Shown here piece by piece: positions 53,431 through 62,298 of a stretch of DNA of 64,000 bases; position 1 is the stretch's first letter, and each line of letters begins with the position of its first letter. Source of the stretch: Candidatus Obscuribacter sp. (GTDB lineage Bacteria; Cyanobacteriota; Vampirovibrionia; Obscuribacterales; Obscuribacteraceae); contig JADJQZ010000001.1 in NCBI GenBank assembly GCA_016712465.1, positions 3,162,001-3,226,000 of the forward strand, given 5' to 3'. Below the pieces are notes generated by a model that saw only the letters and a program-made list of their open reading frames with translations, did not search any database and was not told the DNA's origin. A program made the translations under genes and the position numbers.

Positions 53431-54653
53431 CCCCTGCCTTGAAACATTTCCAATAGTCCGCTCACGGCTTCCAGATAGTAAACGTCTTGCTGGGTGTGCT
53501 CAAGAGCATCGTCAACAAGTTCGGACATGCCGCACTCACTGGTGGTGCCCGTCAAAAGCTCCGGGCAATAGGGTAATTCCACAAATTCACATTTGTCTTT
53601 GTAGCAAACCGAAAGCGCTCCCTGTGAAAAGGTTACTTTGAGAGACTCCTCGAGTTTGCAACAACCCAGTTGATGGAAGGAAACATCCACGCTGGAAATG
53701 CCGGTGCGAGCGCTGCCGTCGCCCTTTTCAATCTGCACCGTGAGCGGCGCAAACTTACCGCTAAATTCAACTATATAGCCGGTTTCCGTCTCAGTCAGCT
53801 TCTGAAACTGGAAGGACAATCGCCGGGTCAACCAGGAGGTTAAGAGCAGGGACTGCGGCAAACCACCCTCAGGACCACATCTGATTTTAATGGTGTCAAG
53901 AGTAGAGAGACATTCCTTGCTGAGCGAAACGTCTTTCTCATCAAAGGCGAAAGCCAGGGCTCGTCGCCAGGGCTTCAAGATAAGCCAAGCCAGATCGATA
54001 AAAACCGCCTTACCGGCGGAATCCTGGATAAATCGAAACTGCCCCAGCTTCTCCGCATTAAAAGTGGCGGAGCGGCTATCCAACAGGACATGGTCGAAAT
54101 AAGGCAGGAAGGGCGAGAGACTCTGCATACTGATAGTATCTCCAGGCAAAAACAACCAGGAAGGCAGATCTGGTATCACCAGCGGTGTAATAACGGAAGC
54201 CAGGCTCTCCGGTTTAAATTTCTGCCCCTGCCAACTGACCGTGATCTGTTCGCAACACATTTGCTTATCCAGACGCCCCGGCAAGAAATGGCAGCGGGCG
54301 GAAACCCACGCTTCGATGCGGGTCTCCGTTGCATCGTCGTCTTCTTCCACCATTGATAGAATGGCCCGCATGGGATGGCGCAGGGTAATTTCAGCAAGTA
54401 AATTGTCGAGGGTCTGCTCGGAATTGGCAGGTGAGGTCTTAGCCAGAAGCACGAAGTTCAAGGCACAGGACTTAATAACATAGGCCGGCTTGCCGCTGCC
54501 GTCGCCTTCCTCATGCTCGCTGCCGGAGAGAGTCCAGAGAGAGGCCAGCTCTCTTTCAATCTTTGCCACCTCCACCGGTGACAGTTGACCGGAGAGAAAC
54601 GAGAGGGTGCGATTTGTATTCGTGCTTTCGGTTGTCTCGGTTTCCACGGACAT
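53427..54653 (-). CDS. opcA: Glucose-6-phosphate dehydrogenase assembly protein OpcA
   Basis: OpcA activates and assembles G6PDH and in cyanobacteria is the redox-linked partner of Zwf; it is found mainly in cyanobacteria and actinobacteria. The 408-residue product has the two OpcA domains: about 60-200 (CALNFVLLAKT, RIEAWVSARCHFLPG, CCEQITVSW, VIPDLPSWLFLPGD) and about 205-400 (LAWLILKPWRRALAFAF). It sits between zwf and pgl, overlapping both by one to four bases, as expected. This gene is one of the best pointers to a cyanobacteria-related host. Confidence 0.92.
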   Translation of the reverse strand: MSVETETTESTNTNRTLSFLSGQLSPVEVAKIERELASLWTLSGSEHEEGDGSGKPAYVIKSCALNFVLLAKTSPANSEQTLDNLLAEITLRHPMRAILSMVEEDDDATETRIEAWVSARCHFLPGRLDKQMCCEQITVSWQGQKFKPESLASVITPLVIPDLPSWLFLPGDTISMQSLSPFLPYFDHVLLDSRSATFNAEKLGQFRFIQDSAGKAVFIDLAWLILKPWRRALAFAFDEKDVSLSKECLSTLDTIKIRCGPEGGLPQSLLLTSWLTRRLSFQFQKLTETETGYIVEFSGKFAPLTVQIEKGDGSARTGISSVDVSFHQLGCCKLEESLKVTFSQGALSVCYKDKCEFVELPYCPELLTGTTSECGMSELVDDALEHTQQDVYYLEAVSGLLEMFQGRG

Positions 54654-56227
54654 TACAGGCGCCTCCAGGTATGACCCGTTCTAGCCAGTAGCGCATCGGA
54701 AGCGGCCGGTCCCCAACTGCCGGCTGCATAGTTGGGGAAATCGAGAGCGTTGTTTTCCCAGTGTTCGATTATGGGCTGGATATACTTCCAGGAGGCTTCC
54801 ACAAAATCAGACCTGGCGAAAAGCGAGGGATCACCGTGCAAGCAATCGAGGATGAGCCGTTCATAGGCCGTGGGCGTGCGGGTACCGAATGCACTACCGT
54901 ATTTAAAATCCATGTTGAGCCAGCGCACCGTGGTATTGGGGCCGGGCTGCTTGGTGGCGAACTTGAGGGAAATGCCTTCATCGGGCTGAATCTGCATTAC
55001 CAGTACGTTACCGGGAATATGTGTCTGACCATGTTTATCCGGATTTTCAAAGAGCCTGTGGGGTGGATCTTTGAAGACTACGGCCACTTCCGTTATTGAC
55101 TTGGCCAACCTTTTGCCGGTGCGCACATAAATAGGTACACCGGACCATCTCCAGTTATCCACGGACAATTTCAAAGCAGCAAAGGTAGCGGTCTGCGAAC
55201 TATCCGCTACCGAAGGCTCTTGCCTGTAGCCCGGCACCTGCGAACCAAGTATGAAACCAGGACCGTACTGACCACGCACCGCATTTTCATCTATGGTAGC
55301 AGCGGTGAGAGGACGCAAACTCTTCAAGACCTTGTTCTTCTCATCCCTGGTGCTCTCGGCATCCATGGCAATGGGAGGCTCCATTAGCACCAGGGCCATC
55401 AATTGCATGAGATGGTTTTGCATCATATCCCGCAGAGCACCTGCTTCTTCATAGTAGGCGCCACGGCCTTCCACCCCCAGGGTTTCGGCATTGGTGACCT
55501 GAATATGATCTATATGATTGCGATTCCAGAGGGGCTCGAATATAGCGTTGGCAAACCGAAAGACCATGATGTTCTGCACGGTCTCTTTGCCAAGATAGTG
55601 GTCGATGCGGTAAATCTGGTGCTCACGCAAAACCTCGTGAATCTGCTCGTCAAGATTGAGAGAGGAAGCCAGATCGTGCCCGAAGGGTTTTTCTATGACC
55701 ACCCGGGGATAGGCCGGCTCGTTGACCCTGGTTTTTACAACCAGACCGCTCTTGCCAAGCCCTTTAATGATAGGCAAATACAAGCTGGGCGAAGTGGAGA
55801 GGTAAAAGACATGGCGGCCGTTGGTGCCATGCTTTTCGTCCAGGGCAGAGAGAGTCTTCTTGATATCCTCAAAGCCCGTTTCCGTCCCGGAATCAGCGGC
55901 TTGATAATAGAGACTGGAAGCAAAGCGTTGCCAGGATTCTTCCGTAAAGGGCAGGTCGGAAGCGAATTTGAGCAGCGCCTCCTTCATGGCATTGCGAAAC
56001 TTTTCATGGCTGAAATGGGTGCGGGAAGTACCAAGCAGAACGAAGCTACGCGGCAAAAGCCCCTGCATAAAGAGAGCATAGACCGCCGGAATCAGTTTAC
56101 GCTTGGTGAGATCGCCGTTAGCGCCGAAAATTACGAAAGAAAGCGGCTCCACCTGCCGTTCAGGTTCAAGGCCGGCTAAGAGCGGATTGGCAGAATTTTC
56201 CACAGCCATGGAAATAGAACCGGTCAT
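54653..56227 (-). CDS. zwf: Glucose-6-phosphate 1-dehydrogenase
   Basis: Zwf carries out the first step of the oxidative pentose phosphate route and makes NADPH. The 524-residue product has the dinucleotide motif FGANGDLTKRKLIPA (about 33-47) and the catalytic RIDHYLGKETVQN, with the normal length for the family. It starts at ATG 56227 with AGGG a few bases upstream. Its TAA shares one base with the opcA ATG. It is the first gene of zwf-opcA-pgl-gnd-recO; the promoter must lie in 56228-56362. Confidence 0.97.
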   Translation of the reverse strand: MTGSISMAVENSANPLLAGLEPERQVEPLSFVIFGANGDLTKRKLIPAVYALFMQGLLPRSFVLLGTSRTHFSHEKFRNAMKEALLKFASDLPFTEESWQRFASSLYYQAADSGTETGFEDIKKTLSALDEKHGTNGRHVFYLSTSPSLYLPIIKGLGKSGLVVKTRVNEPAYPRVVIEKPFGHDLASSLNLDEQIHEVLREHQIYRIDHYLGKETVQNIMVFRFANAIFEPLWNRNHIDHIQVTNAETLGVEGRGAYYEEAGALRDMMQNHLMQLMALVLMEPPIAMDAESTRDEKNKVLKSLRPLTAATIDENAVRGQYGPGFILGSQVPGYRQEPSVADSSQTATFAALKLSVDNWRWSGVPIYVRTGKRLAKSITEVAVVFKDPPHRLFENPDKHGQTHIPGNVLVMQIQPDEGISLKFATKQPGPNTTVRWLNMDFKYGSAFGTRTPTAYERLILDCLHGDPSLFARSDFVEASWKYIQPIIEHWENNALDFPNYAAGSWGPAASDALLARTGHTWRRL

Positions 56228-56269
56228 ATAGTCCCTATCTTCTCCATATTTATTACAGATGGCGTGATT

Positions 56270-56290
56270 CTATCACCTATCACTTGTCAA
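56270..56290 (-). promoter_or_regulatory. Possible zwf promoter element and tandem operator-like repeat
   Basis: On the minus strand a perfect -35 hexamer TTGACA (56290-56285) is followed directly by two tandem copies of GTGATAG (56283-56270). Beyond them lies AATCAC, so GTGAT also pairs with a nearby ATCAC as an inverted repeat. No -10 is placed 16-18 bases from the hexamer, so the promoter call is weak; the repeat could be a regulator site. Confidence 0.3.
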
Positions 56291-56302
56291 ACTGTTTAGC
56301 CC

Positions 56303-56319
56303 CGGGGGCGCGGCCCCCG
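56303..56319. other. GC-rich hairpin between zwf and the FAD oxidase gene
   Basis: A 7-bp inverted repeat (CGGGGGC/GCCCCCG) with a 3-base loop lies in the divergent region, 44 bases before the plus-strand start. There is no T-run after it, so it is not a normal terminator. It would sit in the leader of the plus-strand mRNA or act as a barrier between promoters. Confidence 0.4.
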
Positions 56320-56362
56320 TCCCTGATTAAAAATGAAAGGAGGGAAAAAGAGAAAGGAAGTT

Positions 56363-57808
56363 ATGAATACTACTCTCAAGCAAATCGGCACCACCGATTA
56401 TCACTTGACCGACTGCCACTCCGGGCTGGAAAGGTGCAACGGCGAACTATTTCAGGCAAATTGTGCCAGGGACTTGCAGCGGCTAATGGCCCATGCCGCC
56501 CGCAACGGACAAAAGGTGATAACCCATGGCGGCAGGCATGCCATGGGCGGCCAACAGATGCAAGAGAGGGCCTTACTGGTCAGCCTCAAGAACATGAACC
56601 GCCTGCTTTCACTCGACAGCCGACGCGGTCTGGCCACTTTTCAGGGGGGAGCCACTTTCAAAGAAGTGATAGAGAGTCTGGCCCGGGAGCAAAGCGAGAA
56701 AGAGGCGAACAATATCTGGTGCATTCGGCAAAAACCAACCGGTGTAGATGCAGTTAGCCTGGGAGGGGCCATTGCCTCCAACATTCATGGTCGGGGACTT
56801 AATCTGGCTCCCCTGGCCGGCGATATTGAAAAGCTGACAGTAGTCACCGCCGGCGGTGACATTCTCACACTTGGCGAAAGGGAAAATCAGGATCTCTTTC
56901 GCCGTGTTGCCGGCGGCTTCGGCCTGTTCGGAATCGTGGAGAGTGTCACCTTGAGACTGAAGCGCAGGCAGGTGCTGGAACGTCAGGTTCAGATGCTTGC
57001 AGTGGAGGATTTACTTACCGTCTTGCAAAAGCGCATGCAAGAGGGCGCCCAATACGGAGACTTTCAATTCGCCATCGACCATGAGCAGGAAGGTTTTCTC
57101 ACCAGGGGCATCGCTTCCACCTATCATCCGGTGCAAGTCGATGCCGATGCCCTGCCGGAATTGACAAGGAACCAATCCGCCCTTTCCCCTCAGATGTGGA
57201 GAAAGCTTATCTGCCTGGCCCATACGGATAAAAGTGAAGCCTTCCGCATCTACTCGAAACATTACCAGCGCACAAACGGGCAACTCTACTTGAGCGATCG
57301 CATGCAACTGAGCACTTACTTCGACGGCTACCACAGGGAGATGGAGAGCCATAACCACGGCTCGGAAATCATCACCGAACTGTACGTGCCCAGAAATTTT
57401 CTTACCGTATTCATGCACAGGGCCGCCGCTCTGCTTCGAAAGAGAAGGGCTAATGTAATCTACGGGACAGTGCGCATGATCGAGAAAGATACAGTGGCCG
57501 CCCTGCCCTGGGCCAGTGAAAACTTTGCCTGCATAGTGCTCAATCTGCACACCGAGCACGACAGAGATGCACTCAGGCACACCGGCGAAACCTTTCAGGA
57601 GCTAATCGACCTGGCCCTGGCATTAAAAGGCAATTTCTACCTGACCTACCACAAGTTCGCCAGGCCGGAGCAACTACTACGGGGCTACCCCGCTCTGCCC
57701 GAATGCTTGCAGGCCAAGCTGGCTTACGACCCGCAGGAACGCTTCCACAGTAACTTCTACCAGTATCTCAAGCTCAGCCTGGAAACCTTTCGTCAGACTG
57801 AACATTGA
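56363..57808 (+). CDS. FAD-binding oxidoreductase of the VAO/FAD_binding_4 family
   Basis: The 481-residue product starts at ATG 56363 (MNTTLKQ) with AAGGAAG upstream. The FAD domain (about 30-215) shows ITHGGRHAMGGQQ, DAVSLGGAIASNIHGRG and GGFGLFGIVESV. The C-terminal part (about 220-480) is the substrate domain and ends FHSNFYQYL. It resembles sugar/alditol oxidases and the DprE1 group, like the 41581 gene, but the two are only distantly alike and sit in different contexts. Substrate unknown. It overlaps the next, convergent gene by 35 bases. Confidence 0.75.
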   Translation: MNTTLKQIGTTDYHLTDCHSGLERCNGELFQANCARDLQRLMAHAARNGQKVITHGGRHAMGGQQMQERALLVSLKNMNRLLSLDSRRGLATFQGGATFKEVIESLAREQSEKEANNIWCIRQKPTGVDAVSLGGAIASNIHGRGLNLAPLAGDIEKLTVVTAGGDILTLGERENQDLFRRVAGGFGLFGIVESVTLRLKRRQVLERQVQMLAVEDLLTVLQKRMQEGAQYGDFQFAIDHEQEGFLTRGIASTYHPVQVDADALPELTRNQSALSPQMWRKLICLAHTDKSEAFRIYSKHYQRTNGQLYLSDRMQLSTYFDGYHREMESHNHGSEIITELYVPRNFLTVFMHRAAALLRKRRANVIYGTVRMIEKDTVAALPWASENFACIVLNLHTEHDRDALRHTGETFQELIDLALALKGNFYLTYHKFARPEQLLRGYPALPECLQAKLAYDPQERFHSNFYQYLKLSLETFRQTEH

Positions 57809-58298
57809 CAATTTTGATACCACGCCCGGTGAGATAATCGAGGACATCCTGGCCTCGCTCGCCCAGAGGCCAGAGCGGCACTTCCATATTTTTATAAGGA
57901 GTGTGAAAGATGAGCGAAGCCGTATCCGGATAAGGGTAATATTCGGCAAAACTGACATCATCGAGCAAGATCATAAGTTTGCCGTCTTTGCCGGTGACTT
58001 TGTCGAAGACATTAAGGACCAGCTCACTGCCGTTCACTTCCAACTCATAACGCCTCTGGCTGTCCCGATAGAGGCAAAAGGTCATGATGCTCAAGAACAC
58101 GGCAAACCCCAGCGAGGAACACATAATGAGAAGGGACCAGATGAGGTTCTCGGAAAAGACAAAACAGGCTACGGTGAACCAGATTGCCACATAGACATAA
58201 CCCATGGCCAGGGCTACGCAAAGGGGAACCAGCCCCGGTCTCATTTTGTAAGGACCGGAACTAAATTTTATGGCGTTGGTATCAAAGGCTACAGCCAT
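57774..58298 (-). CDS. Two-helix membrane protein with a PH-like beta domain
   Basis: The product has 174 residues. Two hydrophobic helices (about 23-48 and 52-76) are followed by a beta-rich domain (about 80-172) with the feel of bacterial PH domains (YELEVNGSELVLNVFDK, DDVSFAEYYP). The end overlaps the convergent FAD oxidase gene by 35 bases, which is long. It lies 60 bases downstream of the CPBP protease gene. Unrecognised. Confidence 0.55.
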   Translation of the reverse strand: MAVAFDTNAIKFSSGPYKMRPGLVPLCVALAMGYVYVAIWFTVACFVFSENLIWSLLIMCSSLGFAVFLSIMTFCLYRDSQRRYELEVNGSELVLNVFDKVTGKDGKLMILLDDVSFAEYYPYPDTASLIFHTPYKNMEVPLWPLGERGQDVLDYLTGRGIKIVNVQSDERFPG

Positions 58299-58358
58299 AA
58301 GCCCTCAGCAAGCCACCTAAATAGTTATGCCCAGAGGGAGCGCAAAACTAAAGCCAGG

Positions 58359-59894
58359 CTAGCTGCCAAAAATGGCGTTAATCAGGAAGAAAGTGCCGCT
58401 ATTCCACATGCAGTGGGCCACCATGCAGGGAATCAAGGAGCGCGTCCGTTCAAAAACAAAGGCAAAGGCGAAGCCCAAAATGAAAAGCTGCAAGAAAGCA
58501 CCTTTGTCCAGGTGCACACCGGCAAAGACCGTAGCCGAAATCACCATGGAAACCAGGGCACCCATACGCCGGCGCAAGAACGTATAAAGGAAGCCCCGAA
58601 AGAGCAGTTCTTCGCAGATACCGGGCAGTACCCCGAGGGCAATGACAAAGAGCACTACCGTAAGGGCATCGCCGTTACGAGCAGCATCCATGACCACCGC
58701 CAGAATCGGATTGGAAGAACCCTGGGAGTTGAAGATTCCCTTGGCCAGAAACGAACCTACAATCACCACAGGCACGCTGGCAAACCAGGTTAAGACACCG
58801 GCCATAACGAGCCCGAACCAGCCCCGCCTCGGCGTCTTCAGCCTTACTTTCGTGGCTGCGAAAAAATTCTCGCCGCTTGGCCTGACGACGAAAAACCAGG
58901 CAAACAAAAGGGCCGGCAAATTGGTCAAAAGGTAAATAACGATAGTAATGATAGCTACATTGTTAGGTCCCAGGCCAAGAGCCTTAAGCGGCTGGGCTAC
59001 TTTCACCAGCAAGGGTGAGATCATGCACTCCAGGGACAACCAGCCCACAAACACACCGTAAACTTTGTCATACCCCCAATCTCTGGGAGCCTTGATTTCC
59101 TCATGGGAAGCATCTTTGGAGAGGGAGCGAGGCAAAAGAAAGAGCTGGGTCAATAAGACAATTACACCGGTGACGGCGGCAAAGGCCGCTACCACCATGA
59201 TAATGAGCAAACGCCAGACCAGTTGCGTAGAGCTGTCCTGGTAACGAACCAGCGCCTCATCGGCTGCCTTCTTATTGCCTGCCAGTTTCAGGGCCTCGAT
59301 ATGGCTGACGTCACGAAACCAGCCCCTGGGAAAGGCATCATCAAGAAAAGCCAGGGTGGCGTTAAGTTCCTCTTTCGGCAAGCGTTTGTTGACGTAGAAA
59401 GCCTCCAGCACTTTGATGGCTTGGGCCGCCCGGGGGTCTTTGTTCTTAGCCAGACTTTCCAGACTGGCCTTCACCGGGGCATTAAGTTCCCCCAGAAGAA
59501 TGGCTTCTTTCATGCGAATCGAAAATGACTGGGGCTCTTTCTCCACAGCCGCTGCCATGGACTTGCGGGCGGAGGAGAGAACCTTACCGGACTCGCTATC
59601 CAGGGGGCTCCCGGCCGGTATAGGCAGATCGATGGAGGACATACTCTTGAAAGCGTTGTGAAGCCGCATCAGGAACTCCACCTGACCGACATCCATGTTG
59701 GCCGCGGCTTTATCCTGCCTGGCCTCGTTTAAGGCCGTGTGACCCATGACCACAATGACAAGGGCTGTGCAGGCCAGCAACAGACAACGCCAGGCAATTG
59801 TCCTTATACGTGCTTCCTTGACAAAGTAGGCCGCCAGGGCAGTAATGAGCACCAGGGACTGCAAGGACAGATTTAAAATTTTGAAAAGATCCAA
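58359..59894 (-). CDS. CPBP-family intramembrane metalloprotease
   Basis: The product has 511 residues from a TTG start with a weak SD. The N-terminal half has two membrane helices and a helical exterior domain (about 60-210). The C-terminal half (about 225-510) is the CPBP (CAAX protease and bacteriocin-processing, Abi) domain, with all motifs: Glu428-Glu429 and Arg433 (EELLFRG), His461 (FAGVHLD) and His494/Asn498 (HCMWN). It should be an active intramembrane protease. Family roles include prenyl-protein or peptide maturation and bacteriocin immunity; no precursor is visible nearby. Confidence 0.85.
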   Translation of the reverse strand: MDLFKILNLSLQSLVLITALAAYFVKEARIRTIAWRCLLLACTALVIVVMGHTALNEARQDKAAANMDVGQVEFLMRLHNAFKSMSSIDLPIPAGSPLDSESGKVLSSARKSMAAAVEKEPQSFSIRMKEAILLGELNAPVKASLESLAKNKDPRAAQAIKVLEAFYVNKRLPKEELNATLAFLDDAFPRGWFRDVSHIEALKLAGNKKAADEALVRYQDSSTQLVWRLLIIMVVAAFAAVTGVIVLLTQLFLLPRSLSKDASHEEIKAPRDWGYDKVYGVFVGWLSLECMISPLLVKVAQPLKALGLGPNNVAIITIVIYLLTNLPALLFAWFFVVRPSGENFFAATKVRLKTPRRGWFGLVMAGVLTWFASVPVVIVGSFLAKGIFNSQGSSNPILAVVMDAARNGDALTVVLFVIALGVLPGICEELLFRGFLYTFLRRRMGALVSMVISATVFAGVHLDKGAFLQLFILGFAFAFVFERTRSLIPCMVAHCMWNSGTFFLINAIFGS

Positions 59895-60012
59895 GGCAGA
59901 CTACCCGAGCCCGATGCCGTAGCGAACAAAGCTAGGATAGCAAATCGTAAAAGGTTTTGTTATGGAAGCAAGTACTCTTGAGGGTTGCCCCCCAAGAACC
60001 TAATATAAGAAC

Positions 60013-60342
60013 CTACTCTACGCCGCCGCCGCCGCCGTCGCCGCCGCCGGAGAAGAAGCCACCGCCGTATTCACCCAACTGACCGAAGCCGCTGAATTCG
60101 CCGTACTCTCCAAAACCTTCCAGACCACCAAAGGCTGTGCCGGTGTCATGGAGGAAGTCTTTATCATTGCCCGGGAAGAGGCTGGGATCGCCTTGCGGAA
60201 CCTGGTCGGCATAGTAACCCCAGGGAAAGCCCTTCATCAGTCGCCGCCGCATCAAGAAGCGGGGTACCGTGATAAAACCCAGCCCGATCATCACGAACAG
60301 GACGAAAAAGAACTCAAAGATGGCTATATTCCAGAACTGCAT
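60013..60342 (-). CDS. Small membrane protein with Gly-rich tail
   Basis: The 109-residue product is read from ATG 60342 (MQFWNIAIFEFFF); a longer frame adds 22 residues without an SD. One hydrophobic helix (about 4-26) is followed by a basic patch (RFLMRRRLMKG), an acidic/Gly stretch and a tail of Gly/Ser/Asp ending GGGGGVE. Such tails occur in short single-pass proteins with TPM-like or surface roles. The 195 bases upstream show nothing clear. Confidence 0.5.
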   Translation of the reverse strand: MQFWNIAIFEFFFVLFVMIGLGFITVPRFLMRRRLMKGFPWGYYADQVPQGDPSLFPGNDKDFLHDTGTAFGGLEGFGEYGEFSGFGQLGEYGGGFFSGGGDGGGGGVE

Positions 60343-60537
60343 ATTCTCAATTCTCACCACCGGCAGCCATAGCCCCGAGGGATGCTGCATTGCAGATTGC
60401 CGGCCCAATTTATAGGAGCCAACAATTTGTCACAATGGATATTAGAAGGTTTCAGACTCCCTGACAAGGGCAAAATTGCCCAGCCAGTGGGGAAACTACT
60501 AACTTTTCCGGAACAATTATCTAATAAGGCTTGAAGA

Positions 60538-60750
60538 CTAGGCCAGTTCGCTGTCGGACAGGATGGCCATCTTTTGATTTCCGACCTGGCTGACTTGCAT
60601 TCTCGGTCCCTGATTTCTCTTGAAACCATCTATATAACGGCGCAGAGCCTCTCTTATCAGGTCGGAGCGAGTGCGGTGCTCCACCGAGGCCACAAAATCG
60701 ATTTGCTCAAGCAAACCCGGGGGCAGAGCAACTAGTACTTTCTTAGGCAT
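60538..60750 (-). CDS. Ribbon-helix-helix (CopG-type) DNA-binding protein
   Basis: The 70-residue product starts at ATG 60750 (MPKKVLVAL), six bases after AGGA. Residues 1-43 are a ribbon-helix-helix domain: strand KKVLVALPPGL, helix LEQIDFVASVEH, turn RTRSDLIREALRRYI. Such proteins are dimeric repressors, often antitoxins, but no toxin gene is next to it on either side. Likely a stand-alone regulator. Confidence 0.8.
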   Translation of the reverse strand: MPKKVLVALPPGLLEQIDFVASVEHRTRSDLIREALRRYIDGFKRNQGPRMQVSQVGNQKMAILSDSELA

Positions 60751-61172
60751 GCACGTTCCTTTTTGTAAAATCCAAAAAAGTATCAACCAAAATTTACGAA
60801 ATCAGCCAAGTTACAACAGGCCATGGCCAGGTAAACTAGACACAACAAGATGGACGGACGCAAGCTCCCCGTCTTTATTGGGCGTGACCGCCGATTTCCA
60901 CTAGTAAATTTACACTCTACAGGCACCTTTTTAAAGAGGCGCAAAGCCCATAAACAGTAGAGAATAAACAAACTAATCTAACGGACTTCTCCTGTCACCC
61001 AAAACAACTCCCGGACAACATACATCAAATGCGGTAGCAAAGCCATTTTCAGCATCTTGTCCGACAACGAAAACAAAATCCGCGCAGTAGTTATTCAGGA
61101 AAAATTTTAAGCAACCACTACAAAAGCTAGCGTTGATGCGGATATTCAGAGAACATACACTAGTCCAAATAT
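60751..61172. other. 422-base stretch without a supported gene
   Basis: This AT-richer region between the RHH gene and selD holds only short frames lacking SD sites. A 10-base palindrome GTAAATTTAC lies at 60904-60913 and could be an RHH-type operator. Possible weak selD boxes are TTGATG and TACACT (61156-61161), 17 bases apart, so close to the ATG (61173) that the mRNA would be almost leaderless. No tRNA-Sec-like cloverleaf was found. Confidence 0.35.
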
Positions 61173-62264
61173 ATGTCCAACAATAATCCAAAAGACCTAT
61201 CATCGAACGACAAGCGCTTGACGAGTAATGTCAAAGCTGCCGGTTGTGCGGCAAAAATGAGTTCAGCCGAACTCAAACAAGTGCTCGCCGGACTACCCAA
61301 GATCAAGAGTGCCAATCTTCTGGCCGGTATCGACAACTTTGAAGATGCAGCAGTTTACAAGTTGAATGACGATCTGGCCATGGTCAAGAGCATGGATTTC
61401 TTCCCGCCGGTACTTGATGATCCCTATCTGTTCGGACAAATCGCCGCCACCAATGCTCTCTCGGATATCTATGCCATGGGAGGAAAACCAACCCTGGCGC
61501 TGGCCATGCTTGTTTTTCCCACCTGTGACTTGCCCCTCAGTACGGCCGCAGAAATTCTCAGAGGCGGTGCCGACCAGGTAGAGAAAGCCGGCGCCATCAT
61601 AGCTGGTGGCCATTCCATTCAGGGCACCGAAGTGCTTTACGGACTTTCAGTAACCGGCTTCGTACATCCGGAAAAGCTACTCACCAATAGTGGTGCCAGA
61701 GCCGGGGATCAAATTGTGATGACCAAGGCCCTTGGCACCGGAGTTGGTCTTTTGGCTCTCAAAGCCGGTCTTTTAGATGAGGACACTAGGGGCATGCTGG
61801 TCTCAAGCCTGACCACGCTGAATGATAGAGCCATCGATGCCCTGGCGCACCTGGGCACCAATACCTGCCACTATATACATGCCTGCACCGACATTACCGG
61901 CTTCGGTTTAATTGGACATATACAAGAAATGTCCAAAGCCAGCAAAGTATCCGCTACCATCAATATTAAACACTTGCGTTTCTTGCCGGGCGTTCTGGAA
62001 TTTGCCAGGCAAGGTCTGGTGCCGGCGGCAGCCTACGGTAATCGCAAGTCCTTCGAAACAAACGTATCCTATATAAAGGATTTCCCTCTCGAGTTTACCG
62101 ATCTCCTTTACGATCCGCAGACAGCCGGCGGGCTCATCTTTGCTGTAGCCAATGAACATGCCGAGGCCTGCTTGAAGGCCCTTAACGGCAGCGGCGTGGC
62201 CGCCACCATCATCGGACAATTTCTTGAAGGCATCCCCGGTCACATCGATATCACCATGAACTGA
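61173..62264 (+). CDS. selD: Selenide, water dikinase
   Basis: SelD makes selenophosphate from selenide and ATP for selenocysteine, selenouridine or selenium cofactors. The 363-residue product has the active-site segment AAGCAAKMS, with Cys25 at the Cys/Sec position, so it is the Cys form. Other motifs are ATNALSDIYAMGGKP, GGHSIQGTE and DITGFGLIGH, with the C-terminal DPQTAGGL. No SD precedes the ATG. Nearby yedF supports a selenium role; selA, selB and ybbB (mnmH) are not in the window. Confidence 0.95.
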   Translation: MSNNNPKDLSSNDKRLTSNVKAAGCAAKMSSAELKQVLAGLPKIKSANLLAGIDNFEDAAVYKLNDDLAMVKSMDFFPPVLDDPYLFGQIAATNALSDIYAMGGKPTLALAMLVFPTCDLPLSTAAEILRGGADQVEKAGAIIAGGHSIQGTEVLYGLSVTGFVHPEKLLTNSGARAGDQIVMTKALGTGVGLLALKAGLLDEDTRGMLVSSLTTLNDRAIDALAHLGTNTCHYIHACTDITGFGLIGHIQEMSKASKVSATINIKHLRFLPGVLEFARQGLVPAAAYGNRKSFETNVSYIKDFPLEFTDLLYDPQTAGGLIFAVANEHAEACLKALNGSGVAATIIGQFLEGIPGHIDITMN

Positions 62265-62298
62265 TGCAAGGCGCTCGGTTCCAATCAGGAAAAATGAA

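Noticed and set aside
60538..60750. RHH gene as antitoxin of a toxin-antitoxin pair
   Set aside because: No small gene of toxin size lies adjacent in the same direction; the neighbours are a Gly-rich membrane protein and an empty region.
60751..61172. Possible tRNA-Sec or small genes before selD
   Set aside because: No cloverleaf, T-loop consensus or 3' acceptor stem could be drawn; the short minus-strand frames lack SD sites and family-like sequence.
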